Below, piece after piece: positions 20,711 to 32,981 of a stretch of DNA of 64,000 bases. The position numbers were made by a program, and so were the translations under genes. Origin of the DNA: Dendrolimus kikuchii. Lineage: Eukaryota; Arthropoda; Insecta; Lepidoptera; Lasiocampidae. Each line of letters opens with the position of its first letter. The stretch's first letter is position 1. Below the pieces are notes generated by a model that searched no databases, had not been told where the DNA came from, and was given only the letters and a program-made list of their open reading frames with translations. The DNA lies in contig CM034412.1 of the NCBI GenBank assembly GCA_019925095.2, positions 14,422,001-14,486,000 on the forward strand, given 5' to 3'.

Positions 20711-21240
20711 AGTTTGTATTTTTATTCTCTATGAATTTCCACGAGGCCTAAACAAACAATCCTATGAATCATTACGCTACATCATTATTCTAACGACGCG
20801 CTCTATTATCATAGCGTAATTGCAAACAATCGCAACTTAATTGCGTTCGGTTAAACTAATACTTTTACACAGCATAATACGCATTATTATTTTACGACAC
20901 TACCGGTATTAGGTAACTACTAGTTACCAAAAAAAACTGATGACGTAATAAAAATTATATTTGAAAATGTAGACCACAAATTGTTGTTACGGAAATAAAA
21001 GTTTTTATAGTTATTATAGCGATCTTCCGTTTGTGTTTGTCTACAAAATTCGCAATATGGACATAACCGACAGCGACGTCCGATCTATCACTTTTGCCTG
21101 CCTTCGGAATGTGCACCCAAATATGACGCGTGTTATTCGTCCAGCCCGCACTGCACGCCCCCAGGCGCCATGATATCGCTTCATCCTTTCTGTTGCGCAC
21201 TGCCAAAGAATGATATAATTTGAGCCTTTAATCACGAAAA

Positions 21241-21537
21241 AGTCGTAGTAGCGTATTGGCTAGCGCACGCGTCCCATACTCAAAGGGCGCGGGTTCGGTC
21301 CTGGCCGGAACACTTGCACCACTTAAGCAATTTTCTGACCCAATGTGCATATTGTCACAATTATCACGTGCTAAAAGCGGTAAAAGGAAAACATCGTGAT
21401 GAAACCTGCACATCGAGATAACCGATGTGTCAAACCTCCAAGCCGCCTTGGACAAGCGTGGCGGGTTTACTTTCCGTTCCCCTATAGCGGAAGGCCCGAG
21501 CCTTCGACGTTTATGGGCTGTTATTATTATTTATTAT
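21241..21537 (+). mobile_element. tRNA-derived SINE
   Basis: The head AGTAGCGTATTGGCTAGCGC plus GCGCGGGTTCGGTCC has tRNA-like A and B boxes (B box GGTTCGGTCC). The body includes AACATCGTGATGAAACCTGC and TAACCGATGTGTCAAACC. The tail is a TTA microsatellite, TTATGGGCTGTTATTATTAT. The tail is interrupted by a solo LTR at 21538. It is not a functional tRNA gene because no complete cloverleaf follows the B box. Confidence 0.85.
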
Positions 21538-22057
21538 TGTTACAACCTAGGCGCCGACAAAGACAAATTCAACGTACAGATTTGTAGAAGCACATTTATT
21601 ACCCGTCGGCATTTGAACTAATAACATTGAAACTATTGCAATTCTTTTATGATCGTCTTCTTTTGTTTATTTATTGGCATACGTTTCTAGAGAACACTCT
21701 ATTGTTGTATTGTAATCATTAGCCAGGTGTTACGGATTTTAAAGTACAAGCTGATTCTAGGAAATTCGGTCCAGGTTACCGGGCGCACATTGCATTTGTG
21801 CAGTATGAAACGATGGCCTGATTGAGGGAGGGGGGCAGTCGAGCGAGAACCACGATCAAAGCGAGACGTGTGTACTACAATCAGGAGTCTAATAGTGACG
21901 GACTTTACGCGTTTTATTGAATTACGACCTTCTGAATTACGTTTGGACTTGTTGTATTCGGTTATATTTGTACCTGTGTTATACGTGTTTGTATAGTTCT
22001 AATAAACTCTATAATAATTCCAACGGCATTTTAATTCGAGTCTCGCAGCTCGTAACA
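21538..22057 (+). mobile_element. solo LTR, subfamily 2, 4-bp target duplication TTAT
   Basis: TGTTACAACC..CTCGTAACA with TTAT at 21534-21537 and 22058-22061. It carries AATAAACTCTATAATAATTCC near its 3' end, an apparent polyadenylation signal. It is inserted in the TTA tail of the SINE. No internal retroelement region adjoins either side. A 4-bp duplication fits Ty3/Gypsy-type integrases, but the lineage is inferred only from that. Confidence 0.88.
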
Positions 22058-22061
22058 TTAT

Positions 22062-22611
22062 CAAGTCACGAGTGAATAGGTATCTTCTAGTTAAGCGACT
22101 AAGCGTACTCCTTCCTAAGCCGCGTCATCACTCAATATCAGGTGAGACAGGGCTCCAACGCGAATGCACATGATGTAATCGGTTAAAAAGAGCTCAAATT
22201 GTTCCCCTTCAAGTTTCTCAGGCATGTCCCATCAATGAACGGCCGTCACTTAAACTTGAACGATGTGCTCTGATAATCTCGTTGAAAACAAAGTGGTGAC
22301 CAGTAGACTGTCAGCCGCTGATTGCCCGCCATTAAACTTCACGCGCCGTGACCCCAACGGAAGTGACGGGAAAGTACAGTAATTGATTTGAAACCTTCGT
22401 AAAAGGTAAACAAGCACTTAGTTGAAATATCATAAAAGAATCTTTAAGGCTTCCACGACTTAGACATTTGTTTTAGGAAAATGCTATCAACAGTTGTATA
22501 CTTATGCACATTATAAAATGTGTGTAAACATTGGTTTTGCTTAGAAAATCGTATTGGCACATCACACTATTTAACAACGTCTAAACCTCTTGGTCAACAT
22601 TAGGAACATAT
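22062..22611. other. unassigned DNA
   Basis: Nothing recognised. Confidence 0.35.
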
Positions 22612-23061
22612 TGTTACATACCGACACAGAAATGCGCACACCCGCAGGTCGTAAAACGCAGTTTTATTGTTTAGAGTTTGTAGTTCAGAAAAACATGCTA
22701 TCGCTTTTCTACTTCTTTTATGGCCGTCATTAGTGTCGAACTAATCATTGCTTGCCAGGTGTGCGGATTAACTCGGTGAACACGATCCTTTGTTCTATTA
22801 TACAGTTTAGTATAAAACAATGACCGAACGGAGGGGTGAGGCAGTCGAACGACGATTACGATACCAGCAAGACGTGTACATTCAACAAGCGATATAGTGA
22901 CGGACTTTGCGCGTGTTAGTGATCGTGCAGATTGTAACAAGTAGTGTTACTGGTTGTATCCAGTATATTTGTATCTAGTTTATACGTGTTTGTACAGTTC
23001 AAATAAACTCTTATAGTAATTCCAACGGCATTTTAATTCGAGTCCTGTGTAGCTCGTAACA
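22612..23061 (+). mobile_element. solo LTR, subfamily 1, target duplication ATAT
   Basis: TGTTACATACCGACACAG..GTAGCTCGTAACA, 450 bp, with ATAT on both sides. CAAATAAACTCTTATAG gives a polyadenylation-like signal. Inverted termini are TGTTAC/GTAACA. Confidence 0.9.
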
Positions 23062-23601
23062 ATATGAATTTAGATATTATAGTAGAAAATGTTTTAAATT
23101 AACAATCAAAATCAAAACACACAATTTAACTAAAATTTTATTTCATAATTCATCTTGAAAGATAAAGTAAGGCACATGACATAAGAAGTTGATTTTCATT
23201 TTCATCATTTTTAGTTTTATGTGTGCATTCATTTGCTACAATAAAAAAAAATAGGTATTGACAATGGATCTTCATTACGAACCTTATAGTTTCATGTGAG
23301 GCTATCCAAGAGTTCAATAAAACACTTATCGGATACAAAATCCAACGTTCAACGTTATTTAGATACAGATGATAACCATTCAGACAGTCCATAAACACAG
23401 AGCCCGAAGAAAGGTAAGCGGTGAGACATTAATGGCCTACCAAGTACACTACGAACGCTACCGGAGAGAAATAAAAATCATGTCAAATAAACAGTTCCGT
23501 AGAGGTGAAAAACATTATCAGTTTTTGGTGATGTCGCTACAGAGTCCTAAATAAAGCATTTAATCTAAAATACCGAAATCATTCATGTATCTGTATGGTA
23601 T
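23062..23601. other. spacer between two oppositely oriented solo LTRs
   Basis: About 540 bp with no recognisable gag, pol or primer-binding site. It is not the interior of a retroelement, since the flanking LTRs face in opposite directions and each has its own target duplication. Confidence 0.6.
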
Positions 23602-24048
23602 TGTTACGAGTGCGGGACTCGAATTAAAAATGCCGTTGGAATTAGTATAGAATTTATTAGAACTATACAAACACGTATAACACAGGTACAAATATAACTG
23701 GACACAACCAGTACAAATTGCACGATTCAATAACACGCGCAAAGTCCGTCACTATATAGCTAATTGAAAGTACACACGTCTTGCTTGTATCGCAATCGTC
23801 GCTTGACTGCCCCTCTCTCCATCGGGCCATTGCTTTATAATGCACCGATGTCTACCTGGCAAGCGTCGGCGCAATTCCCAGAAAACATAATCTGCACATC
23901 TGCTTAATTATTCCTGCGAATGGCCATAAACTAGTAAATACACAATAGACTGTTTTTCTAAGTAAACAAAAGAAGTCCAAATGCGGGAAGGTAATAAACT
24001 GTGCTTTATGGCAGACAGGTGTGCACTCACTTTTGCCGGCATGTAACA
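23602..24048 (-). mobile_element. solo LTR, subfamily 1, target duplication GTAT
   Basis: Reverse copy TGTTACGAGTGCGGGACTCG..GGCATGTAACA with GTAT at 23598-23601 and 24049-24052. Confidence 0.9.
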
Positions 24049-24157
24049 GTATGTATATTAAGCATATATTTATTTAATATATAACATTTTTGCACAGACA
24101 CACACACCCATATACATATATATAATTAAAAAGTAAGTAGTTCCTACTATATGTTAT

Positions 24158-24345
24158 GTATACCACCATCGCCATTATCATCTCAATTCATTCCTGGGGT
24201 TGAGAGGGGTCAGTCTTATCGCTAAAAAGAGATCGCTTTTTAGCGATAAGACCGCCCTTTGTACATAATTAGATATAATTTTAGTCTTTAAGTTCATTTT
24301 TGTATTGGTGTATAATAAATACATTTTTATCTATCTAACTCAAAA
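24158..24345 (+). mobile_element. LINE 3' tail family G with expanded hairpin
   Basis: CACCATCGCCATTATCATCTC and CTGGGGTTG lead into AGATCGCTTTTTAGCGATAAGACCGCCCTTTGT and an AATAAA-containing tail. The usual GCCTGGAAG segment is replaced, as described in the findings. Confidence 0.65.
24213..24252. repeat. perfect 17-bp stem, 6-nt loop hairpin
   Basis: GTCTTATCGCTAAAAAG, loop AGATCG, then CTTTTTAGCGATAAGAC. The right arm is the conserved family hairpin region; the left arm is a new inverted copy. Confidence 0.95.
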
Positions 24346-24369
24346 CTACTTAGCGGATATTTAAAACAA

Positions 24370-24702
24370 CTAGTAGTCGCTCGTGGTCGAAATTCGACCA
24401 TAATAATTAATGTCAAAGACTATACTTCTATAATCACAGATTTCGCCAAGGCTACACTGTTCGTTGGACTTTAACAATAAACAAAAGAGTTTTATGCATG
24501 TGTGTGTCAAACACATGGTAGTGTTTATAATGTTTTTTTTTATTAATTTAATGTATTTTTTATGCATAATTTTTAAAAAATATTAGCATTCGTCGCTTCT
24601 CCTCTATATAAACTATAAGTGTGCCAAATTTCATACTCCTCCGTACGCGCAATTTTCGTAAAAAGGGGTACAAAGTTTTTGCTTCACGTATTAATATATA
24701 GA
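24370..24702 (-). mobile_element. non-autonomous Helitron family H3, full length
   Basis: On the reverse strand it starts TC (TCTATATATTAATACGTGAAGC) and ends with palindrome GGTCGAATTTCGACC, then CACGAGCGACTACTAG followed by T. Flanking bases are A on the left and T on the right, as expected for A/T insertion. Length 333 bp; no coding capacity. Confidence 0.88.
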
Positions 24703-26112
24703 TAAGGTAGTTGACAGTCAATTAAATTGATTTTTTTTAATCATCGTACAAAACATCGAAGCCAGACTTTAAACGAGAATAGTAATTATGACATCATAAC
24801 ATAAACGCGTCAAATAGTATATTATTGTTGAAACACACTAAAATTCTTTTTAACATAATATTTTACAAGTAAGATAATATATCATGGTATTTTAGCGGCC
24901 GCGCTTTTATATTAAAATAATTTTATAATTTATTGTTATGTGGGCCACCTATGCAATCTTCGTTGAAATATTAACCACCACCACATAAAAACATCATTAA
25001 ATAGTGTAATTGATTGCAAAATCGTAAAATAGAATGATCTTATGATGAAAAAAAATATGCAGATCTTGGAGAGAGAAAAATGACCCTGGACACTCAAGCA
25101 TAGACAAACAGATTTTCGATTTTGACACAATCGCTACAGAACCTAACAACCCCAACAACCAAAAAAACCACCGAAAACCTAAAGCACACACACAACCAAC
25201 AATAAAACTTACACACATACTCACACTAACGCGCACTACCACCACATTGCATTACACGCACACTTCACAAACAAACCAAGACACACAAAGAGCCTAAAAA
25301 TTAATAACCCAGACACAGAAACTGAAAAAACAACACACATGGCACTAGTTAGCTCAATATATATAGATATAGACATACGCACACACTGCACATGCACTTC
25401 CTCACAACACCAGCATGTAACAGATACACTCTACATTAGTATAAGTTTAGTATTAAAATTACAAAAATAACAAATAACCGTGTATTATTTCTAAACTTTC
25501 TCTAAATTAAATTGTAAAAAAGGGTACGGAACTAGAGTCCGTAGAGTTGTTATAAAAAAAAAACCACACACACATACGCGACGGAATTAACGCAGACGCC
25601 CCCGTTGATTGATGTACGGCAGATATAGCATTCCAGAGGGGTTCTGAATAAGTTAAAAATAACGCACTGACTATCAACCATATATATAAATAATATCGCG
25701 AGTACGCCGGATCCGATAGCTATGGAATAAGATCATCGTTTTAATAATATCGGACTGTAAGTTCCCACAGGCCATCAAAACATGGTGTCATTCAAAAGGT
25801 GCTTGGTTGCTCAAACCGCTAAAGCGAGCGATAAGATTTTCTCATTGTCTTTTGCTTAGCAGGTAATAAACAAATTAATGAAGAGAATTATTTTTCACAC
25901 AAATAAAAAAATGGTGACAATCAGCATAGACGTGACAAGCATTAAGATGATTTTATTCAAAATAAGCCGCACTGGAGAACACTTTTAAAGGTCTTATAAG
26001 TGTTGTCATCTTAAAATATAGGACAGCTACTATGTATTTATAGAGGTCATGAAACTACAGTTGTAGTAATTACTCATATAATAATGCCATAATTGAATGG
26101 ATTAATGAGAAA
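24703..26112. other. unassigned DNA with a strand-asymmetric A/C tract
   Basis: From about 25137 to 25345 the plus strand is almost G-free and A/C rich. Near 25511-25545 the phrase GGGTACGGAACTAGAGTCCG has an inverted relative at about 54235-54265. No gene was recognised. Confidence 0.4.
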
Positions 26113-26440
26113 TGAGAATTGAAAGAGGATGTAGTGACACGATTTGAAAAAGGAATGTTAAGGTGGTTTGGGCATGTAGAGAGAATGAATGAAAGTATAA
26201 TCACAAAACAAGTATATGACAGCAATGTGACTGGTACAGTCGGCGCCGATAGATCGTGACGTACTCACCATGCTCAAATTGAAGGTATTTTGAAAAAAGG
26301 TCAGATAAAAAGCAGTTTAAATAAGCGTATATGTATGAAGAGATTAATGAAAGTTGATGAAGCGAAGTGTTTGTCAGAATCGTAGCAGGTGGAGATCCCT
26401 GCCTACCCCAATGGGAAACAGGCGTGACAATATGTATGTA
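26113..26440 (+). mobile_element. RTE-like LINE, lineage B2, 3' fragment
   Basis: GGAATGTTAAGGTGGTTTGG (GMLRWFG), GATCGTGACGTACTCACCATG (related to RGRPRRTHHDQ), AGTTGATGAAGCGAA and CTGCCTACCCCAATGGGAAAC precede a TATGTATG tail. Frameshifts break the ORF. Confidence 0.75.
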
Positions 26441-29047
26441 AATGTATTTAATAGATTATAATATGAAACTATATTAGTAATTGTATACGATGAATAGCTT
26501 TGATAGTTGTTTAAATAAGTAGTTGTATTGTTATTGTTAAAAACCAAATTTTTGTAAAAGAAATATTTTTGAAGATTTTACTATACCATTGTAACGCTAT
26601 AATACCTAGTCTACACCATTTGTCAAAATAAATCATCTATATAGTCCCCAAGTAATTTCTGAGAGAAGATAGATAGAAGAACGCGACGAAAATATAATGA
26701 TGATTGATAAACAAAATTAAATCAATTTCGTCAACAGGCACAGAACTGAAAGGCCACGACGGTATTCAATTACTCATATATTTACATGGATTATTTTGGT
26801 TGCTACATCGAAAGTGAAAGTAAGAAATGAACCATCTAAAATTGGCTTAAAGGTTTCTATATTTTTATTTGTCAATAAAGATACGCAACATTAACTAGAT
26901 TCTTGAAAACTAGATACAACATAGATTTAAGAAGAGGCCACCGTTTCGCTAAGAGTGACCTCTTCCGGGAATCCTCTAGAAAATATTTGATTCAAAGCAG
27001 AGAAATCAGTCTCAATAGACACTTCCTGTCTCTACAATTAATTTATTTATAAATAAAGAACAATGCAGATGTATAAAATTATATGAACAACACAAGTCCG
27101 ATTACTAAAGTAGATAAGCCGATAGGCACAATCGATATCTCAAATTCTTTCATGTTTATCATTGATTGTTTTCATTGTCAAATGTATTTTAAATTATCAG
27201 TCACATTGAAAAAGAAAAATGATATCATAGTACTGGAAGTAGGGTACAATAATTCGAATCCTATCCTCCCAATAAGAAATTCTATGGCATCTTGGTTATC
27301 CTCGTCAATGCAATTTATAAATTCAACTTGCTATTTAGATACAGAATTAGATAGGTAGCAAAAAAGACAAAAGACCGGACCCCAAACTACCACACTATTA
27401 TTTTACTTTTAGAAATCATGATAAGCGAAAATATTTTTAATAACTCTTTAAACAATAGACTCGTTTAAGTTATGACGTAATTTCTTGCTATCCTCGTGTA
27501 AAATCGATAAGACTTCAGTGTTTTGTTTCAGTTGTCTTGACTATCAAATTCTGCCATTTTAATTAGAAACATTGAAGTTTTTTGTAGAATTATATTTTAG
27601 GTTAAAATATTTTTTGATTTTTGACCTATACATACAAGCAAGCGATATAAACTACTTGTATTAAAACTATATAAATACTAAATCTAAATCAGGTGAAACA
27701 CGTTTTAAAACAGATCTACAGGCAAACGCATTAATAAAACCAGCGTTTCCGGCAAAACATGAATGACTGGGTATATCTAAATAACACATAGATATAGAAA
27801 AAGATAAACAAGGCTATATGACGTCAAGATAGACACTCTAATTGCTTATAAAGATCTTTGTAAATATAGGCGAAATTGATGGACGATTTGCAGGAACGCT
27901 ATACGTAAGATTATACTCGTATATGTTGAATGCATTGTAACAAAGTCACGCCATTCAATTGTGATGATAATACAGAGTAAAAGGCGACATTCAAAGGAAG
28001 CTGTTTAAAGGACTATCCGGTATGAATATAGGGTTGTTGCAAACTACGCGCGAGCCCTAGGAACCTCAGCTACTAGTATTCCATTTTTTATAACACTAAG
28101 GGAAAGCATTTGCGCACTGTCTCTGGGCCCGGGGGGAGGTCACCAGGTCACACACCAGGGTGTGTGGGACTAGTAATGGGTGATCTCATGTTCCGAATAG
28201 AAAATGTCTCAAGAGTCCGAACGCCGGACTACACAGTAAACCAGCACCCGTATTCCGGGCTTTTATTAGGAGCCACAGGAACTAGGGCCGTAGGCTCTCG
28301 TCGGTGACGAGTCACTAGTATTCCAAGAGCAGCTAGACGATATAACGGACGGTAAAGCCAACTGTTGCCCAAGACCAATAATCTTGAACTGGTCGTCTAC
28401 AGACCGGCGTTCATCACGATGAACGATGCCGACGACATAGACGCTGAGACATTAGCAGCAATCGGTTAATTGTCTTTAGGTTAAAGAAAAGGGTACATAA
28501 AATTGCGCGATTAGGTAAATAGTTTCATAGAGCATCTAGTGTAATACTGGAGTTCGACTACTAGGGTCAGTCACAGAGCCCCCAAAAATTCACCAACAAG
28601 CGTGACAAAAACAGAAATGATAAATAATGAAGGCTATTCAGCTATGATCAGTGACATTGTTATTCCGAACAATACGCTATAACAGGTCCGAAATGTTAAA
28701 GAGATTGTGATTGCTCGACGATACGTTTCTGATGACATAACGGAGTTTATTATATTGACTCTAGATTGTGATGCAGTTTGCAAGATTGTAAATTATAGAT
28801 AGCGAAGCGTTACGCGATTAAAATTTAATGTAGAAATTTTATGGAGTTGAGACGTTGTTTGAGTCACTTTAAATACTGGTAAAGTTTAACTGGGACATTC
28901 TTCCATGATTTTCTGAAATTTTCAATTCATTATTTTATGGTGTATCAATGTCAATGATAGAAGTCACAAGATTGCCAGAGACGGCTGGATGAGGAAAACG
29001 GAGGACTAGGTTGCATTGGACACAACTGTGGAAACGTAGTCATATAT
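26441..29047. other. long unassigned stretch
   Basis: Mostly AT-rich with no ORF that looks like a host protein. About 28080-28460 is GC-richer (GGGCCCGGGGGGAGGTCACC, CACACACCAGGGTGTGTGGG) and may be an unrecognised LINE or gene remnant. Short ORFs at 27083-27358 and 28110-28307 show no known motif. Confidence 0.4.
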
Positions 29048-29361
29048 AATTTTTTTTATTGCATGAGTTCAGAAGACAGGCAGACGGCCCACCTGGTGGA
29101 AAGCGGTTACCATCGCCTATGGACATTTGTAACACCAAAGTGCTACTAAAGAGCTGTCGCTCTCTAAAGGGAGACTGGGACTTGCCTACTAATGCCGGGA
29201 AACAACTCAAGGTTGTTGTGGCGGCATACTCTGGACCAGGGGTTGTAACCATCCAGACGGGCAAATACCCTACCACCTGGCTGTGTGTTGTTTTGTCGCC
29301 TCTTACGATAGGCCGTCTGCCCACAGGAAATTGTATTCTTTCTCCATGCCTCCACGGATAC
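29048..29361 (-). mobile_element. family A repeat, near full length
   Basis: From ATTGCATGAGTTCAGAAGAC to CCTCCACGGATAC. More diverged than the copies at 5974 and 31466. Confidence 0.85.
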
Positions 29362-29799
29362 TGAGAATCATAAGTGGAGATCAACCATTTAGCCTCCAGC
29401 TTATGATCTCGTCGTCGTCATAAACAATATGAATTGTCGTGGATGCAATTCGCGAACTGGCTCTAGGCCGCCGGAATACTCGATGGCGAACTTCCTTTCG
29501 AAACGGGCACGCAATGCCAGACCAAGGCCAGCCAACTATTAGATTCTATTAGAAACAATGAATTCACTACAAGAATATTCGTCTATTTACGGCCGAGTGA
29601 CTTCTAAATGTGTCATAAAATAATAAGCGAGTTTTGTGCGAATTACAAAACAAAGAACACTAATTTATAATACTTAGAACAATAAAAGAAAAACTTTGGA
29701 AAATACTCTTTGCCACTGGTAAATTAGCATGCGTAGTTTTCAGGATTAACAGACTTCAAACTTAGACATCTGGATTTCTTTCTTCTTCTTCTATTTTAA
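29362..29799. other. unassigned DNA
   Basis: Nothing recognised. Confidence 0.35.
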
Positions 29800-30165
29800 C
29801 TAGTGGTTGCCCAGTCGTCGAAATTCGACCATAATTAATTTAAATTATAAGTTTGAACATTATTAAGGTTCTGTTGTCAAGGACTATATATACTTCTATA
29901 ATCACAGATTTCTCCAAGGCTACACTGTTAATTTGACTTTAACAATAAACAAAAGACTATATATATGCGTGTGTGTGTCAAATACATGGTAGATTGTGTA
30001 AGGGTTTTTTTATTGATTAAATGTATTTTTTATGCATAATTTAAAAATAAATATATTAGCATTCTGCACTCCTCCTCTATATAAACTATAAGTCTGCGAA
30101 ATTTCTCCGACCGCGCAATTTTCGTAAAGAGGGGTACAAAGTTTTTGCTTCACGTATTAATATGA
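29800..30165 (-). mobile_element. non-autonomous Helitron family H3
   Basis: CTAGTGGTTGCCCAGTCGTCGAAATTCGACC at one end and TTGCTTCACGTATTAATATGA at the other. The terminal palindrome has one substitution. Confidence 0.8.
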
Positions 30166-31210
30166 TGATGACTAGAATAAAAATATAACGAGCAAAAGCC
30201 TTCATAACCCTTAATACAGTTTCGTAGTAAAATACCACAAAGCTCCTCCTGCTTTTCACCCCGTTTGTCACTCCCACGGAACCTTCCTTTGTCCGCGGAC
30301 TGTGAAACACCTACCCAATTTCGTATCGATATTATCATAGCTATAAGGCAAAAAAGCATTTTATATATAAAATGAACTCATATCGTGACGACTGTGAATT
30401 GACTCAACAAAAGGTTCCTATGTTTTTCCTTTTCGTTTATTATTTTACTCAGCACACGTACCGTATTTACTTTAGGTATGTATGTACAACTGTACATGTT
30501 AAAACGCAGCGCTAACACTGCAACCGGAGATGCCGGCTAAAGCTTTGGTAAAACAAACAAAATTAATCAAATAAATTAAGCGCTACGCAATCTGCGCACA
30601 ACTAATGGTTCCGCGAAGAGCTGCCAAACCGGTTTTCGTTATTTGGCTAAAACCACAAAAAAGCAGTGAATCCAAAATACCCCGCATCTCAAAAACTACC
30701 CATAGGGGCGACCTCATGTCCATAGGTGGTGAACTCTCGTTGCGCAGCGTAATGAGCGAAATGCTGCGACTTCTGTCCTCGACTCATCCTCCCCGTCACG
30801 TAGTGGAACCAGGTTGAGTTCAGGGACCTCCTTGGCGAGTCACATTCATGACGTGAGGTGTTCTGGAACCAGGGAAACCCCAAGTATGGCGAAATGCGTT
30901 GAGGCGTTGAATTGGCTACGGTGTATCCCGTGGCGCCTCATAAAAAAAAGGAAAGACAGTGGAAGATTTAGTGGGTAGTCCGGCGACCGGCATCTAACAA
31001 CTCCTTCTTCATACTCCTCGGTACAAAGCCTCCCCCGGTATTCGCATTTTAGAATTTTCAATTCATAGTTTAGAAGTATGATGAAGGCACAATTTGCACA
31101 AGTTTGGAAGCTATTATCTCACCATCTATTTCTTGGCTTAAATACAACAATCATTAAAGAACATCGTTATGTTTTTCAAGATCTAACTAATGATACCCAA
31201 CACGACAATA
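30166..31210. other. unassigned DNA, partly GC-rich
   Basis: About 30600-31045 is GC-richer and contains GATTTAGTGGGTAGTCCGG, sharing TTTAGTGGGTA with the LINE 3' end at 44092-44354. This suggests a decayed LINE 3' region. No intact ORF. Confidence 0.4.
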
Positions 31211-31214
31211 GTAT

Positions 31215-32049
31215 GGTTACGAGTTACGCAGGACTCGAATTAAAATGCCGTTGGAGTTACTATAGAATTTATTAGAACTATACAAACACGTATAACATAG
31301 GTACAAATATAACTAGACACTAGTAGTACAAACTGCACGATTCAATAACACGCGCGAAGTCCGTCACTATATCGCTTGTCGAATGTACGTCTTACTCGTA
31401 TCGTAATCTTCGCTCGACTGCCCCACCCCTCCGTTCAGGAATTGTTTTATAGTAAACTGCTTTTTTCCGTGCAGGAACGGAGAAAGAATACAATTTCCTG
31501 CGGCCGGGCGGCCTGTCGTAAGAGGCGAATAAACAACCCACAGCCAGGTGGTAGGGCATTTGCCCGACTGGATGGCTACCACCCCTGGTCTAGAGCATGC
31601 CGCCATAACAACTTTGAGTTGTGTTCCGGCATTAGTGACCAGGTTCCAGACTCACTTAAGAGAGCAGCAGCGCATTTGTAGCACCTTTGGTGTTGCAAAT
31701 GTCCATAGGCGATGGTAACCGCTTTCCATCAAGTGGGCCGTCTGCCTGTTTGCTGATTTCCTGCAATAAAAAAGAAGTTGCACAATACACAATCGATTGA
31801 GTGGGCTGGTTTCTTCCAAGAAAATGTAATTTGCGCACCTGCGAACGGCCAACAAAGTCGAAAACAATAACAATAAGGATTAGTTCGGCACTAATGACGG
31901 CCATAAATCAAGTACGATAACAATAGGATGTTTTTCTTAATTGCAAATTTTAAACACAAAGTAAACGAAAGAAATCCTAAATCCGGGAAGGCAATAAACC
32001 GCGCTTTTACGACCGGCAAGTGTGCGCATTTTTTTGTCGGTATGTAACA
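31215..32049 (-). mobile_element. solo LTR, subfamily 1, split by family A
   Basis: GGTTACGAG (first base changed from T) to GGTATGTAACA, with GTAT at 31211-31214 and 32050-32053. A complete family A copy (31466-31773) interrupts it, so family A inserted after this LTR. Confidence 0.88.
31466..31773 (+). mobile_element. family A repeat, full length, nested in solo LTR
   Basis: From TCCGTGCAGGAACGG to TTCCTGCAATAAAAAA. The LTR continues on both sides. No exact target duplication could be identified. Confidence 0.88.
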
Positions 32050-32053
32050 GTAT

Positions 32054-32751
32054 GTACACTGAAAAAATTTCAACCTCTAGTTTCATGCTATACTGACTAC
32101 CCCTAAGCTTTTTTATTTTTCGTTATTATTTCCCTACATTACTTTGTGTTGTTCTATAGACTACATATTCCTGTAAAACTACAGAATAATCTAGACTCAG
32201 AAGGTTCTGAGAAAAATGACCTATAAAGCCATCTGTCTAGCCATGCAGAAATTAGGATAGATTATTACAGATAGAGTAAAATTTAGATTACATTTGTTCC
32301 TAAGCCCCAGATTCCTACAACTTATTTAATATGGATCAAAACACTAAGCAAAGACCCATAAACCGTAAACGTTTAAAAACGATCACAACCTTAAAACTTC
32401 TTACATAACTTAGAACCGCTACATACATCGCTCGCAACCGCACCATCACCCGAGGTAAATAAAATGCAAATAGTAAGAGCACACCTGGCAAACAGGCACA
32501 CGCGTGTATTGCATTGCTTTAACAACGCCAAGGGCATTGTCAGCGCACGATTAGCCTGGAGATGTACACACTGGTCCAGCCGGGTTGAAATCATTACCTC
32601 GCGCCGGTGTGTACGCGCAATATTAACACTAGTCTATGAGAAACACTCGTAGTCTACGGCCAACCGCCAATATTCGAAATCTATTACTGCACGAAAAACG
32701 AACCTTTGTACGAGCAACCAAGATTTTGTTGTAATATTGTAAATTGACTCA
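32054..32751. other. unassigned AT-rich DNA
   Basis: Nothing recognised. Confidence 0.35.
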
Positions 32752-32891
32752 TTGACTCTTCGGGTGATCAGAGGGCTGGTGCTTACCTCGGCCAACGGAT
32801 CAGTATGGCGATCCAGCGAGGAAACGTAGCCAGCCTTCTGGGCACCTCACCCATAGAAGACGGTGATCTGGGCTCAGTATTCTACTTATAG
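32752..32891 (+). pseudogene. LINE polyprotein C-terminal remnant
   Basis: The open frame reads ...GAYLGQRISMAIQRGNVA followed by SLLGTSPIEDGD and ends in VFYL plus stop. A second remnant at 45922-46128 has the closely similar GLYLGQRISVAIQRGNVASL. I recognise the QRIS(x)AIQRGN motif as a C-terminal signature of insect LINE ORF2 proteins. It does not start with Met because only the last ~45 codons are left. No polyA tail is obvious. Confidence 0.6.
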
Positions 32892-32981
32892 TCTTGAGGG
32901 ACTATGAGTAGAAAACAATACAAATAAGTTAAGTTTTCTTGCATTGTATTCGATTATATGTTATAAATCCTATTCTATTCT

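Noticed and set aside
21265..21310. Functional tRNA gene at the A/B-box sequences
   Set aside because: The B box is present, but the downstream sequence does not complete acceptor and T-arm pairing. The same head occurs in four dispersed SINE copies.
21538..23061. LTR pair 21538/22612 as one element
   Set aside because: They share orientation but belong to different subfamilies, have different target duplications (TTAT, ATAT), and the spacer is only 554 bp without coding motifs.
22612..24048. Complete LTR retrotransposon between the LTRs at 22612 and 23602
   Set aside because: The LTRs are in opposite orientation with independent 4-bp duplications, and the 540-bp spacer has no gag-pol or primer-binding site.
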